This document shows positions 1 through 9,517 of a DNA stretch of 12,906 bases, in pieces. The position numbers and the translations under genes were made by a program. Every line of letters starts with the position of its first letter. Position 1 is the stretch's first letter. Origin of the DNA: Aurantimonas sp036252795. GTDB lineage: Bacteria > Pseudomonadota > Alphaproteobacteria > Rhizobiales > Rhizobiaceae. The notes beneath the pieces were generated by a model. The model was given only the letters and a program-made list of their open reading frames with translations. It did no database searches and was not told the DNA's origin. The stretch is from positions 1 to 12,906 of the forward strand of contig DASYHY010000003.1 of NCBI GenBank assembly GCA_036252795.1, given 5' to 3'.

Positions 1-352
1 TGGCGGCGAACTGCCAGAGGATCGGGCCCAGCCGGTCTCCGAGCTCGGCAATACCCGACTGCACGAAGCGCTCGACCGACTCGCCGCCCTCCGCCAGCAC
101 CTTCCGGTTCACCGCGAAGCGCGGCGCCTTCAGCGAGAAGACGAAGCCTTCCGGCGTCTCGCTCGCCCATTTCGCGAAGGTCGCGGGCGACTGGCTGCGG
201 TAGAACGTGCCGTTGACCTCGATCGTCCGGAGCTTCGAGGCGGCATATTCAAGCTGGCGCTTCTTCGGCAGGTCGCCCGGATAGAAGGTTTCGTTCCAGG
301 GCTCGAACGTCCAGCCGCCGATGCCCGCGCGAATGTCGCCTGATTTAGCCAT
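1..352 (-). CDS. DUF72 (YecE-like) family protein, 3' end outside window
   Basis: The first 117 residues are visible; the frame is open to the window edge, so the C-terminal half or more is missing (family members are usually about 240-290 aa). The N-terminus reads IRAGIGGWTFEPWNETFYP (residues 8-25 region), followed by LEYAASKLRTIEVNGTFYR (about 34-52). A glycine-tryptophan strand followed by a conserved N-x-T/S-F-Y segment is typical of DUF72, a TIM-barrel-like family of unknown biochemical function. No signal peptide or membrane segment is seen. The ATG at 352 is chosen because AGGA lies 5 nt upstream and the family motif begins just after it. The gene starts 19 bp after the stop of the GST-like gene on the same strand, so the two are probably co-transcribed. 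Family assignment is confident; function is unknown. Confidence 0.85.
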   Translation of the reverse strand, partial: MAKSGDIRAGIGGWTFEPWNETFYPGDLPKKRQLEYAASKLRTIEVNGTFYRSQSPATFAKWASETPEGFVFSLKAPRFAVNRKVLAEGGESVERFVQSGIAELGDRLGPILWQFAA

Positions 353-371
353 GTCGTTCCTCTTCGCTCGT

Positions 372-998
372 TCAGGTGGGCGGGATGAAAGGCTGCGAGA
401 TCAGCCGGAAGACGGCCATTGCTTCCATGGCGCGGCAATGCGCGGTGAGCGCCGGGTACTCTTCCAGCCCGGCCAGCTCCGGATGGGAATCGGTCATGTG
501 ACGGATCGATGCCGCCGCGGCGATGTCACCATGGCCGATCCTTTCGCCGAACCAGTAGGGGCCGTCCCGGCCAGCCCGATCGGCTTCGAGCGCTGCAAGC
601 GTGCCGCGAAGCTGCCGCAGGCATCGCTCTTCCCACACCGGAGAAGAAATGTCGTGCAGGCGCCGCTCGTAGAACAGGCTGACGGCCTTGTCCGCCAGGC
701 CGCTCGCGAGGGCCGTCACCCTCAGCGACTGGCGTCGTTCCGGTCCCGAGCGCGGATGCATCGCCCGGTCGGCGGACACCAGCGAGTCCAGGTGATCGAG
801 GATCGTGTAGCTGTCGACCAGCACGTCCCAATCGTCGAGGACCAGGGTCGGCACGCGCGTCAGCGGATTGTACGCGGCTATCTTCTCGGCATCACCGAAC
901 ACCGACCACGGCCGGTGCTCGAACGGGATCTCGTAGAGACTGAGCGCGATGCCGACGCGGCGAACGAACGAGGAGTCATACTGGCCGATGAGGATCAT
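372..998 (-). CDS. Glutathione S-transferase family protein
   Basis: This 208-aa cytosolic protein has the two-domain GST layout. The N-terminal thioredoxin-like domain (about 1-75) begins ILIGQYDSSFVRRVGIAL, with Ser9/Ser10 in the usual active-site position. It carries the cis-proline strand RVPTLVLDD (Pro50) and the acidic-Ser glutathione-contact pair Asp62-Ser63. The helical C-terminal domain (about 85-205) has the N-capping motif G-H-G-D-I (Asp158). Length and motifs fit the family. Substrate cannot be predicted; members may act in detoxification, peroxide reduction or dehalogenation. The ATG at 998 has GGAGAG 5 nt upstream. The gene lies 56 bp downstream of uvrA on the same strand with no clear terminator between, so read-through from uvrA is possible. 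It is followed 19 bp later by the DUF72 gene. Confidence 0.88.
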   Translation of the reverse strand: MILIGQYDSSFVRRVGIALSLYEIPFEHRPWSVFGDAEKIAAYNPLTRVPTLVLDDWDVLVDSYTILDHLDSLVSADRAMHPRSGPERRQSLRVTALASGLADKAVSLFYERRLHDISSPVWEERCLRQLRGTLAALEADRAGRDGPYWFGERIGHGDIAAAASIRHMTDSHPELAGLEEYPALTAHCRAMEAMAVFRLISQPFIPPT

Positions 999-1054
999 GA
1001 CTTCTCTCCGTTAGGACGACGCGGCGACCCGCTGGCACGGGCTGCGATGGCCGG

Positions 1055-3937
1055 CTACTCCGCCGCCTCGCGCCTGATGCCCGGGCGGCGCTGCAGCAGA
1101 TCCTTGAGGAAGCGGCCGGTGTAGGAGCGCTCGACCTTGACCACGTCCTCCGGCGTGCCGGCGGCTACGATTTCGCCGCCGCCGTCGCCGCCTTCGGGGC
1201 CGATGTCGACCAGCCAGTCGGCGGTCTTGATCACCTCGAGATTGTGCTCGATCACCACCACCGTGTTGCCGCGGTCGACAAGGTCGTGCAGCACCTCGAG
1301 CAGCTTGGCGACGTCGTGGAAGTGCAGGCCGGTGGTCGGCTCGTCGAGGATGTAGAGCGTGCGGCCCGTCGCCTTGCGGGACAGCTCCTTCGCCAGCTTG
1401 ACGCGCTGCGCCTCGCCGCCGGACAGCGTCGTCGCCTGCTGGCCGACCTTGATGTAGCCGAGCCCGACCTCCTTCAGCGTCGCCAGCTTGTCGCGCACCA
1501 CCGGCACGGCGGCGAAGAAATCGACCCCTTCCTCGACCGTCATGTCGAGCACGTCGGCGATCGACTTCTCCTTGAAGGTGACCTCCAGCGTCTCGCGATT
1601 GTAGCGCTTGCCGTGGCAGACGTCGCAGGTGACGTACACGTCCGGCAGGAAATGCATCTCGATCTTGATGACGCCGTCGCCCTGGCAGGCCTCGCAGCGC
1701 CCTCCCTTGACGTTGAAGGAGAACCGGCCGGGCTGGTAGCCGCGCGCCTTGGCCTCCGGCAGGCCGGCGAACCAGTCGCGGATCGGCGTGAAGGCGCCGG
1801 TATAGGTGGCGGGGTTGGAGCGCGGGGTGCGCCCGATCGGCGACTGGTCGATGTCGATGACCTTGTCGAGCAGCTCAAGTCCCTCGACCCGGTCGTGCTC
1901 GGCCGGCACGTCGCGGGCGTTGGCGATGCGCCGGGCGGCAGCCTTGTAGAGCGTCTCGATCAGGAAGGTCGACTTGCCGCCGCCGGACACGCCGGTGACG
2001 CAGGAGAACAGGCCGAGCGGTACCTCTGCCGTGACGTCCTTGAGGTTGTTGCCGCGCGCGCCGACGACCTTGAGCCGCTTGCCCTTTTGCGGCTTGCGCC
2101 GTTTTTCCGGCACGGGCACGCCGAGATCGCCCGACAGATAGCGGCCGGTGAGCGAGCGCGGATGCGCCATGATCTCAGCGGGCGTGCCGGCGGCGATGAC
2201 CTCGCCGCCATGGATGCCGGCGGCAGGGCCGATATCGACCACGTAGTCCGCAGCCAGCACGGCATCCTCGTCGTGTTCGACGACGATCACCGTGTTGCCG
2301 ATGTCGCGCAGATGCTTCAACGTCACCAGCAGGCGTTCGTTGTCGCGCTGGTGCAGGCCGATCGACGGCTCGTCCAGTACATAGAGAACGCCGGTCAGGC
2401 CGGAGCCGATCTGCGAGGCGAGCCGGATGCGCTGGCTCTCGCCGCCGGACAGGGTCCCCGAGGCACGCGACAGCGTCAGATATTCCAGCCCGACATCGTC
2501 GAGGAACCGCAGCCGCTCGCGGATCTCCTTCAGGATGCGGACGGCGATCTCGTTCTGCTTGGCGTTGAGCTGCGCCGGTAGCGCCTCAAACCACTCGCGC
2601 GCACCCCGGATCGACAGCTCGGTCGTCTCGCCGATGTGCCGCCCGGCGATCTTGACCGCCAGCGCCTCCGGCTTGAGCCGGTAGCCGGCGCAGGCCGGGC
2701 AGGGGGTCGCCGACATGTACCGCTCGATCTCTTCGCGCATCCAGGCGGAGTCGGTCTCCTTCCAGCGACGGGTCAGGTTCGTGACGACGCCCTCGAACGC
2801 CTTCGTCGTCTTGTAGGAGCGCAGGCCGTCATTGTAGCGGAACTCGATCTTCTCGCGGCCGGTGCCACCGAGGATCGCCGCCTGCGCCGCCTCGGGCAGA
2901 TCGCACCAGCGGTCGGTCTGCTTGAATCCGTAGACGCGCCCCAGCGCGTCCAGCGTCTGCCCGTAATAGGGCGAGCTCGACTTCGCCCACGGCGCGATCG
3001 CGCCGCCCTTCAGGGTCAGCGCCTCGTTGGGCACGACGAGCTTCGGATCGACCGCCTGCTGCGACCCCAGCCCGTCGCAGCGCGGACAGGCGCCGAACGG
3101 GTTGTTGAAGGAGAAAAGCCGCGGCTCGATCTCGGGGATGGTGAAGCCGGAGACGGGGCAGGCGAACTTTTCGGAGAACACCAGCTGGCGCGGCTTGCCG
3201 TTCTCGTCGAGCCCGTCGGCGAACTCGGCGATGGCGAGGCCCTCAGCCAGGCCGAGCGCCGTCTCGATCGAGTCCGCCAGGCGGGCCGAGAGATCGGCGC
3301 GCACGACGATGCGGTCGACGACCACGTCGATGTCGTGCTTGTACTTCTTGTCGAGCGCGGGAGCGTCGGCGATGTCGTAGAACTCGCCATCGATGCGCAC
3401 GCGCTGGAAGCCCTTCTTCTGCAGCTCCGCCAGTTCCTTGCGGTACTCGCCCTTGCGGCCACGGATCATCGGCGCGAGCAAATAGAGGCGCGTTCCTTCC
3501 TCCAGTTCGAGGACGCGGTCGACCATCTGGCTGACGGTCTGGCTCTCGATCGGCAGGCCGGTGGCCGGCGAATAGGGAACGCCCACCCGCGCGAAGAGCA
3601 GCCGCAGATAGTCGTAGATCTCGGTGACGGTGCCGACCGTCGAGCGGGGATTCTTGGAGGTCGTCTTCTGCTCGATCGAGATAGCCGGCGACAGGCCGTC
3701 GATCTGGTCGACGTCCGGCTTCTGCATCATCTCCAGGAACTGGCGTGCATAGGCCGACAGGCTCTCCACGTAGCGCCGCTGACCTTCCGCATAGATCGTG
3801 TCGAACGCCAGCGACGACTTGCCGGACCCGGAAAGCCCCGTCATCACGATCAGCTTGTCGCGCGGCAGGTCGAGGTCGACGTTCTTGAGGTTGTGCTCGC
3901 GGGCGCCGCGAATGGAGATCGTCTTCAATTCGGCCAT
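1055..3937 (-). CDS. uvrA: Excinuclease ABC subunit A (UvrA)
   Basis: UvrA is the DNA-damage sensor of nucleotide excision repair. It dimerises, loads UvrB and hydrolyses ATP through two ABC ATPase modules. This copy is 960 aa. Visible motifs are Walker A GLSGSGKS (34-41), signature LSGGESQR (496-503) with Walker B/LDEPSIGLH (521-529), second Walker A GVSGGGKS (649-656), and signature LSGGEAQR (838-845) with LDEPTTGLH (864-872). The C-terminal zinc finger is intact (C748-x2-C751-x19-C771-x2-C774). The first zinc module is not: it reads C260-x2-Ser263 ... C284-x2-C287, with Ser in place of Cys. The frame is open upstream to 4198, but conserved sequence begins only at MAELKTISIRGAREHN, so the ATG at 3937 is preferred. 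Its Shine-Dalgarno is weak (GAG about 7 nt upstream). The gene diverges from ssb, with a LexA operator between them. Confidence 0.97.
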   Translation of the reverse strand: MAELKTISIRGAREHNLKNVDLDLPRDKLIVMTGLSGSGKSSLAFDTIYAEGQRRYVESLSAYARQFLEMMQKPDVDQIDGLSPAISIEQKTTSKNPRSTVGTVTEIYDYLRLLFARVGVPYSPATGLPIESQTVSQMVDRVLELEEGTRLYLLAPMIRGRKGEYRKELAELQKKGFQRVRIDGEFYDIADAPALDKKYKHDIDVVVDRIVVRADLSARLADSIETALGLAEGLAIAEFADGLDENGKPRQLVFSEKFACPVSGFTIPEIEPRLFSFNNPFGACPRCDGLGSQQAVDPKLVVPNEALTLKGGAIAPWAKSSSPYYGQTLDALGRVYGFKQTDRWCDLPEAAQAAILGGTGREKIEFRYNDGLRSYKTTKAFEGVVTNLTRRWKETDSAWMREEIERYMSATPCPACAGYRLKPEALAVKIAGRHIGETTELSIRGAREWFEALPAQLNAKQNEIAVRILKEIRERLRFLDDVGLEYLTLSRASGTLSGGESQRIRLASQIGSGLTGVLYVLDEPSIGLHQRDNERLLVTLKHLRDIGNTVIVVEHDEDAVLAADYVVDIGPAAGIHGGEVIAAGTPAEIMAHPRSLTGRYLSGDLGVPVPEKRRKPQKGKRLKVVGARGNNLKDVTAEVPLGLFSCVTGVSGGGKSTFLIETLYKAAARRIANARDVPAEHDRVEGLELLDKVIDIDQSPIGRTPRSNPATYTGAFTPIRDWFAGLPEAKARGYQPGRFSFNVKGGRCEACQGDGVIKIEMHFLPDVYVTCDVCHGKRYNRETLEVTFKEKSIADVLDMTVEEGVDFFAAVPVVRDKLATLKEVGLGYIKVGQQATTLSGGEAQRVKLAKELSRKATGRTLYILDEPTTGLHFHDVAKLLEVLHDLVDRGNTVVVIEHNLEVIKTADWLVDIGPEGGDGGGEIVAAGTPEDVVKVERSYTGRFLKDLLQRRPGIRREAAE

Positions 3938-4035
3938 GAAGCGCTCGACATACCTTTGTCGTGGGAGGACGCGACTACTTAGGTGTTCCGCACCGCAGTT
4001 CCAAGCATCTGCAGCGAATCGGTCGGCCCTTGCCT

Positions 4036-4050
4036 GTTCCCTTTTCGTTC
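4036..4050. promoter_or_regulatory. Predicted LexA operator (SOS box), GTTC-N7-GTTC
   Basis: The sequence GTTCCCTTTTCGTTC is an exact match to the direct-repeat LexA operator of alphaproteobacteria (GTTC, seven bases, GTTC). It sits in the divergent uvrA/ssb region, about 100 bp before the uvrA ATG and 166 bp before the ssb ATG. A palindromic CTATAG (4050-4055) abuts it and could be a -10 element on either strand. LexA bound here would therefore cover a core promoter. SOS control of uvrA is established in many bacteria. Control of ssb from the same box is an inference. Confidence 0.8.
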
Positions 4051-4205
4051 TATAGCGTCCTGCGTCGTTCTGCAATCGAATGACTGCGGCATCGCGGCGG
4101 CGCTGGTGCAGGATCGGAATCTTCCGCTGGATAAGCCGGGGCGAGCCGCACCGACGGTTTCGCCCGGCGGTCCCCTTCGGTATGGTCGCCGCCGACAAAA
4201 CTTAT

Positions 4206-4209
4206 GGAG
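4206..4209 (+). promoter_or_regulatory. Shine-Dalgarno of ssb, decides the start
   Basis: GGAG lies 6 nt before the ATG at 4216. It overlaps an in-frame upstream ATG at 4204 that has no Shine-Dalgarno of its own. This favours the 4216 start, which gives the usual SSB N-terminus (MAGSVNKV). Confidence 0.75.
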
Positions 4210-4215
4210 TTTCTC

Positions 4216-4743
4216 ATGGCAGGCAGCGTGAACAAGGTCATCCTGGTCGGCAATCTCGGAGCCGATCCGGAGGTGCGCCGCCTGAATTCCGGCGACGCCG
4301 TGGTCAATCTGCGGATTGCGACGTCGGAAAGCTGGCGTGACCGGCAGTCGGGCGAGCGCCGCGAACGCACCGAATGGCACAACGTCGTCATCTTTAACGA
4401 GAACCTCGTGAAGGTGGCCGAGCAGTACCTGAAGAAGGGATCGAAGGTTTATATCGAGGGCGCGCTGCAGACCCGCAGCTGGGAGGATCAGACGGGCCAG
4501 AAGCGCTACACGACAGAAGTGGTGCTGCAGAAGTTTCGCGGCGAACTGCAGATGCTGGACGGCCGCGGCGAAGGCGGTGGTGGCGGCTCCGGCGGTGGCT
4601 ATGAAGGCGGCGGTGGCGGTGGTGGATCGCGCGGCGGTGGCTCCGGTGGCCCGAGCGGCGGCGGTTCATCGGGCGGCGGTGACCGGGGCGGCTACGGCGG
4701 CGGCGGCTCGTCGCGCGACCTCGACGACGAGATCCCGTTCTGA
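4216..4743 (+). CDS. ssb: Single-stranded DNA-binding protein
   Basis: SSB coats single-stranded DNA during replication, recombination and repair, and recruits partner proteins through its C-terminal tip. This copy is 175 aa, the usual size. An OB-fold occupies about residues 1-114: NKVILVGNLGADPEVR at the N-terminus, then SESWRDRQSGER and TEWHNVVIF. Trp40, Trp54, Trp89 and Phe60 match the DNA-stacking positions of the E. coli protein. A linker of about residues 117-164 is almost entirely Gly, Ser, Arg, Asp and Tyr. The last six residues, DDEIPF, are the conserved partner-binding tip. The chosen start lies 12 nt inside the longest frame and is supported by GGAG at 4206. The gene diverges from uvrA, which is common in bacteria, and shares the region containing the LexA box. 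Confidence 0.97.
   Translation: MAGSVNKVILVGNLGADPEVRRLNSGDAVVNLRIATSESWRDRQSGERRERTEWHNVVIFNENLVKVAEQYLKKGSKVYIEGALQTRSWEDQTGQKRYTTEVVLQKFRGELQMLDGRGEGGGGGSGGGYEGGGGGGGSRGGGSGGPSGGGSSGGGDRGGYGGGGSSRDLDDEIPF
4564..4707 (+). repeat. Low-complexity GGN codon tract (SSB glycine-rich linker)
   Basis: About 144 bp within ssb consist largely of GGC and GGT codons broken by Ser, Arg, Asp, Glu and Tyr codons, encoding residues 117-164. SSB linkers are intrinsically disordered and vary in length between species. Near-identical GGCGGTGGT units make slippage possible. Confidence 0.8.
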
Positions 4744-4807
4744 CAGGTGGCGCCGGCACGGGATCCTGTCCCGGCCCCTGATTGGGACGAATCCCCGATT
4801 TGAACGA

Positions 4808-4836
4808 AGGAAAGGGCGGCGCAGCCGCCCTTTCCT
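4808..4836. terminator. Hairpin terminator between convergent ssb and marC
   Basis: A perfect 13-bp stem (AGGAAAGGGCGGC / GCCGCCCTTTCCT) with a GCA loop lies 64 bp after the ssb stop and 29 bp after the marC stop. It is followed by short, interrupted T runs on either strand, so it probably serves both genes as a bidirectional terminator. The weak T tract leaves efficiency uncertain. Confidence 0.75.
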
Positions 4837-4865
4837 ATTCGGCCGTTCGCCTCCCTACCGGAACC

Positions 4866-5510
4866 TCATCCCGCAGTGATGGGATGCTCCGCCTGCATCA
4901 GCAGGGCGGCGCCGTCCGCGACGAACTGCACCGCCAGCGCGGCGAGAAGCACGCCGAGCAGTCGCGAGATCACCGCCCGGCCGGTCACGCCGAGAAAGCG
5001 GTCGATGCGGTTCGCGACGGCAAGGAAGCCGACTGTCGCGGCCATCACCGCGAAGATGATCGCGACGAGGCCGACCCGCCCCGTCACCGTCGGCAAATTC
5101 CCCGACAGGAGGATCACCGCCGAGATGGCGCCGGGGCCGGCGATCAGCGGGATCGCCAGCGGGAAGGCGGCGACGTCGGCCACTTCCGGATCGTCCACGG
5201 CTCGTTCGGCACTTCGCTCGTGCCGTTCGCGGCGACGCTCGAAGACCAGCTCGAAGCCGATCCAGAACAGGAACAGCCCGCCGGCGACGCGGAAGGCGCC
5301 GAGCGTTATGCCCAGTCCCTGCAGCAGCGCGGTGCCGGCCACCGCGAAGAGCGCCAGGATGACGAAGGCGATGACGCAGGACCGCACGGCGATGGAGCGG
5401 CGTTCGCCCGCGCTGGCACCGGGGGTCACTGCGAGGAACAGCGGGACCAGACCGAGCGGGTCCACGATGACGAAGAGCGTCACGAAGCCCGTGAGGAGGA
5501 TGTCAACCAT
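4866..5510 (-). CDS. MarC family integral membrane protein
   Basis: This 214-aa protein has about six hydrophobic segments (roughly 5-27, 41-63, 68-90, 115-137, 144-166, 179-203) and a charged, Arg/Glu-rich cytoplasmic loop (91-110). The N-terminal FVTLFVIVDPLGLVPLFLAV and the mid-protein FPLAIPLIAGPGAIS (116-130) are signature regions of the MarC / UPF0056 family. Members are inner-membrane proteins of unknown transport function. An early link of E. coli marC to multiple antibiotic resistance was not upheld, so resistance should not be inferred. The frame extends 50 codons upstream, but that part is Arg-rich and non-conserved. The ATG at 5510 has GGAG 5 nt upstream and starts directly at the first membrane segment. 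The gene converges on ssb and diverges from gyrA. Confidence 0.9.
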   Translation of the reverse strand: MVDILLTGFVTLFVIVDPLGLVPLFLAVTPGASAGERRSIAVRSCVIAFVILALFAVAGTALLQGLGITLGAFRVAGGLFLFWIGFELVFERRRERHERSAERAVDDPEVADVAAFPLAIPLIAGPGAISAVILLSGNLPTVTGRVGLVAIIFAVMAATVGFLAVANRIDRFLGVTGRAVISRLLGVLLAALAVQFVADGAALLMQAEHPITAG

Positions 5511-5708
5511 GCGCGCTCCGCCAAGGGGCCTGAAGCTCCTGCCTAGCAGGTGGCGATGCCGGGTCAACCGCCGGACTCGCCGCGGCCCCAGCAGTGATTC
5601 GCTCCGCCAAGCGGGCCATGGCGGGGCGGATCGGACGGCTTTCTTTTCGTGGCGCCGCAAGCGCTTGTAAAGACTGTTAGAAATGCCTACCTGATATGGG
5701 TTCCCGAT

Positions 5709-5737
5709 TTGCTACGAGCCGGCAATCCGCGCTATAG
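5709..5737 (+). promoter_or_regulatory. Candidate sigma-70-type promoter of gyrA
   Basis: TTGCTA (5709-5714) and CTATAG (5732-5737) are separated by 17 bp and resemble alphaproteobacterial housekeeping -35/-10 elements. Transcription would begin near 5744, giving a leader of about 30 nt before the TTG start at 5774. The rest of the 263-bp marC/gyrA gap shows nothing I can name. Prediction by eye only. Confidence 0.45.
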
Positions 5738-5762
5738 CGGGGAAGCAATTTCCGAGCCATTC

Positions 5763-5766
5763 AGGA
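5763..5766 (+). promoter_or_regulatory. Shine-Dalgarno supporting a TTG start for gyrA
   Basis: AGGA lies 7 nt before the TTG at 5774. The in-frame ATG at 5792 is preceded only by a weaker GAAGAAG. This favours TTG initiation but does not prove it. Confidence 0.5.
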
Positions 5767-5773
5767 CGATTTC

Positions 5774-8578
<2,805 letters not shown>

Positions 8579-8585
8579 AACGAGA

Positions 8586-8616
8586 AAAGGCCGCCCGGCT
8601 GAACCGGGCGGCCTTT
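8586..8616. terminator. Rho-independent terminator after gyrA, probably bidirectional
   Basis: A perfect 13-bp GC-rich stem (AAAGGCCGCCCGG / CCGGGCGGCCTTT) with a CTGAA loop starts 8 bp after the gyrA stop. The T run is short on the plus strand (TTTCTT) and slightly longer on the minus strand (TTTTCTCG). It could therefore also stop transcripts of the small minus-strand ORF ending at 8715. Confidence 0.85.
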
Positions 8617-8714
8617 CTTGGGTATTTGCGGCGTCTCAGTCGCTGGCTCTAGCGGAACGCGGCTGAGCAAGCTCGAAGTGAAGACGCCGGGCGTGCGGCA
8701 GTCGACGCAGGCGC

Positions 8715-8840
8715 TCAGCGCATCAGGCGCGAACGCTGCGTTGCCTTTACGCGTGCGCGCTGGGCCTCGTTATGAAGGCTGACGACGGTGGCGGTTGCCA
8801 GCGTGACGACCATGGCGAGAGAGAGTGCGAAGACCAGCAT
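8715..8840 (-). CDS. Possible small membrane protein, 41 aa
   Basis: I do not recognise this gene. The ATG at 8840 has GGAG 7 nt upstream. The product has one strongly hydrophobic segment (MLVFALSLAMVVTLATATVV, residues 1-20), then a basic tail rich in Arg, Lys and Gln (about 24-41). The N-in or N-out orientation cannot be fixed, but the positive tail suggests a cytoplasmic C-terminus. The frame runs further upstream, but that part is Arg/Lys-rich and lacks a ribosome site as good. It is the only coding candidate in the 432-bp gyrA-coaD gap. It lies divergent to coaD and converges on gyrA. It could still be a chance frame, because open frames are frequent in GC-rich DNA. Confidence 0.45.
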   Translation of the reverse strand: MLVFALSLAMVVTLATATVVSLHNEAQRARVKATQRSRLMR

Positions 8841-9010
8841 TGGAGTTCTCCATCTATTCGGGCTGACAACCGTCCAGCGCATCTTTCGTTCCAATTTGCG
8901 CTTTTCGGCTGAACGGCGGGGGAATCGGGTCTTCATCTGGCGTTCAGTTCGTCGGTACGGAACACACGTCGCCATTTGCTTCGGACGCTTCGACAGGCTA
9001 GGCGAGTTCA
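8841..9010. other. Intergenic region upstream of coaD
   Basis: These 170 bp separate the small minus-strand ORF from coaD and should hold the coaD promoter and that of the small ORF if it is real. I find no convincing -35/-10 pair, tRNA, riboswitch or operator. Base composition is locally less GC-rich than the genes. Confidence 0.5.
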
Positions 9011-9481
9011 ATGCGCCGCGCTTTCTATCCGGGATCGTTCGATCCGATCACCAATGGTCATCTCGACATCCTGCGTCAGGCCCTCGGGATATTCGACGAG
9101 GTCGTCGTCGGGATCGGTGTGCATCCAGGCAAGGCGCCGATGTTCGGTTTCGACGAACGAGCCGCGCTGATCGGCGGCTGTCTCGATCGGACGGTGCGGG
9201 TCGTCGCCTTCGATGGACTGGTGGTCGCCGCGGCAGTCGAGGCGGGCGCTGTCGCGCTCGTGCGCGGGGTGCGCGACGGGTCCGACCTCGACTACGAGAT
9301 GCAGATGGCGGGCATGAACGCCGCGATGCGGCCGGAGATCGCGACGGTCTTCTTTCCGGCGTCGGCGCCGACAAGGCCCATAACCGCCACATTGGTTCGC
9401 CAGATCGCGCAGATGGGTGGCGACGTCTCATCGTTCGTGCCTGCCAACGTCGCGGAAGCGATACGAGAGAAAATCGCCTGA
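9011..9481 (+). CDS. coaD: Phosphopantetheine adenylyltransferase
   Basis: CoaD catalyses the fourth step of coenzyme A synthesis: 4'-phosphopantetheine plus ATP gives dephospho-CoA plus pyrophosphate. It is a cytosolic, usually hexameric nucleotidyltransferase. The 156-aa length matches the family (E. coli 159 aa). The N-terminal YPGSFDPITNGHLDI contains the nucleotide-binding T-x-G-H motif (Thr14-Asn15-Gly16-His17). Lys41 in HPGKAP and the arginine-rich RGVRDGSDLDYEMQMAGMN (85-103) match substrate- and ATP-contact regions. The segment PITATLVRQIA (123-133) replaces the usual ISS-x-LVR segment near the C-terminus, a form I associate with rhizobia. The ATG at 9011 has GGCGAG 4 nt upstream and starts at the conserved first strand. 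It is followed 36 bp later by the periplasmic cyclophilin gene, possibly as one operon. Confidence 0.96.
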   Translation: MRRAFYPGSFDPITNGHLDILRQALGIFDEVVVGIGVHPGKAPMFGFDERAALIGGCLDRTVRVVAFDGLVVAAAVEAGAVALVRGVRDGSDLDYEMQMAGMNAAMRPEIATVFFPASAPTRPITATLVRQIAQMGGDVSSFVPANVAEAIREKIA

Positions 9482-9508
9482 CGCCGTTGCGTGGGCGAAG
9501 TCCGGGAT

Positions 9509-9512
9509 GGAG
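9509..9512 (+). promoter_or_regulatory. Shine-Dalgarno of the periplasmic cyclophilin gene
   Basis: GGAG lies 5 nt before the ATG at 9518. It selects this start over an upstream in-frame GTG at 9491, whose use would place nine charged residues before the signal peptide. Confidence 0.75.
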
Positions 9513-9517
9513 ACACT

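Noticed and set aside
1244..3982. Two long plus-strand frames (445 and 448 codons) opposite uvrA
   Set aside because: Same codon-bias effect. The translations are low in complexity and match no family, while uvrA reads perfectly on the other strand.
4115..4126. Short inverted repeat CGGAA-TC-TTCCG upstream of ssb
   Set aside because: Five-base arms are too short to separate from chance, and they match no operator I know.
3938..4198. 87-residue N-terminal extension of UvrA
   Set aside because: The extension is Arg-rich, crosses the LexA box and putative promoter, and precedes the conserved UvrA start at MAELKTIS.
4564..4707. Tandem repeat or CRISPR-like array in ssb
   Set aside because: The repetition is only glycine codons in a disordered linker. 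There are no spacers and no fixed repeat length.
5574..5600. Two GANTC sites (possible CcrM methylation) upstream of gyrA
   Set aside because: A four-fixed-base motif is expected about once per 256 bp, so two in this region is not evidence of cell-cycle control.
5511..5660. 50-residue N-terminal extension of the MarC protein
   Set aside because: It is Arg-rich without hydrophobic character. The ATG at 5510 has its own Shine-Dalgarno and begins the first membrane segment.
8617..8714. Possible tRNA or small RNA after gyrA
   Set aside because: No T-loop sequence or cloverleaf could be drawn, and no promoter or second terminator is seen.
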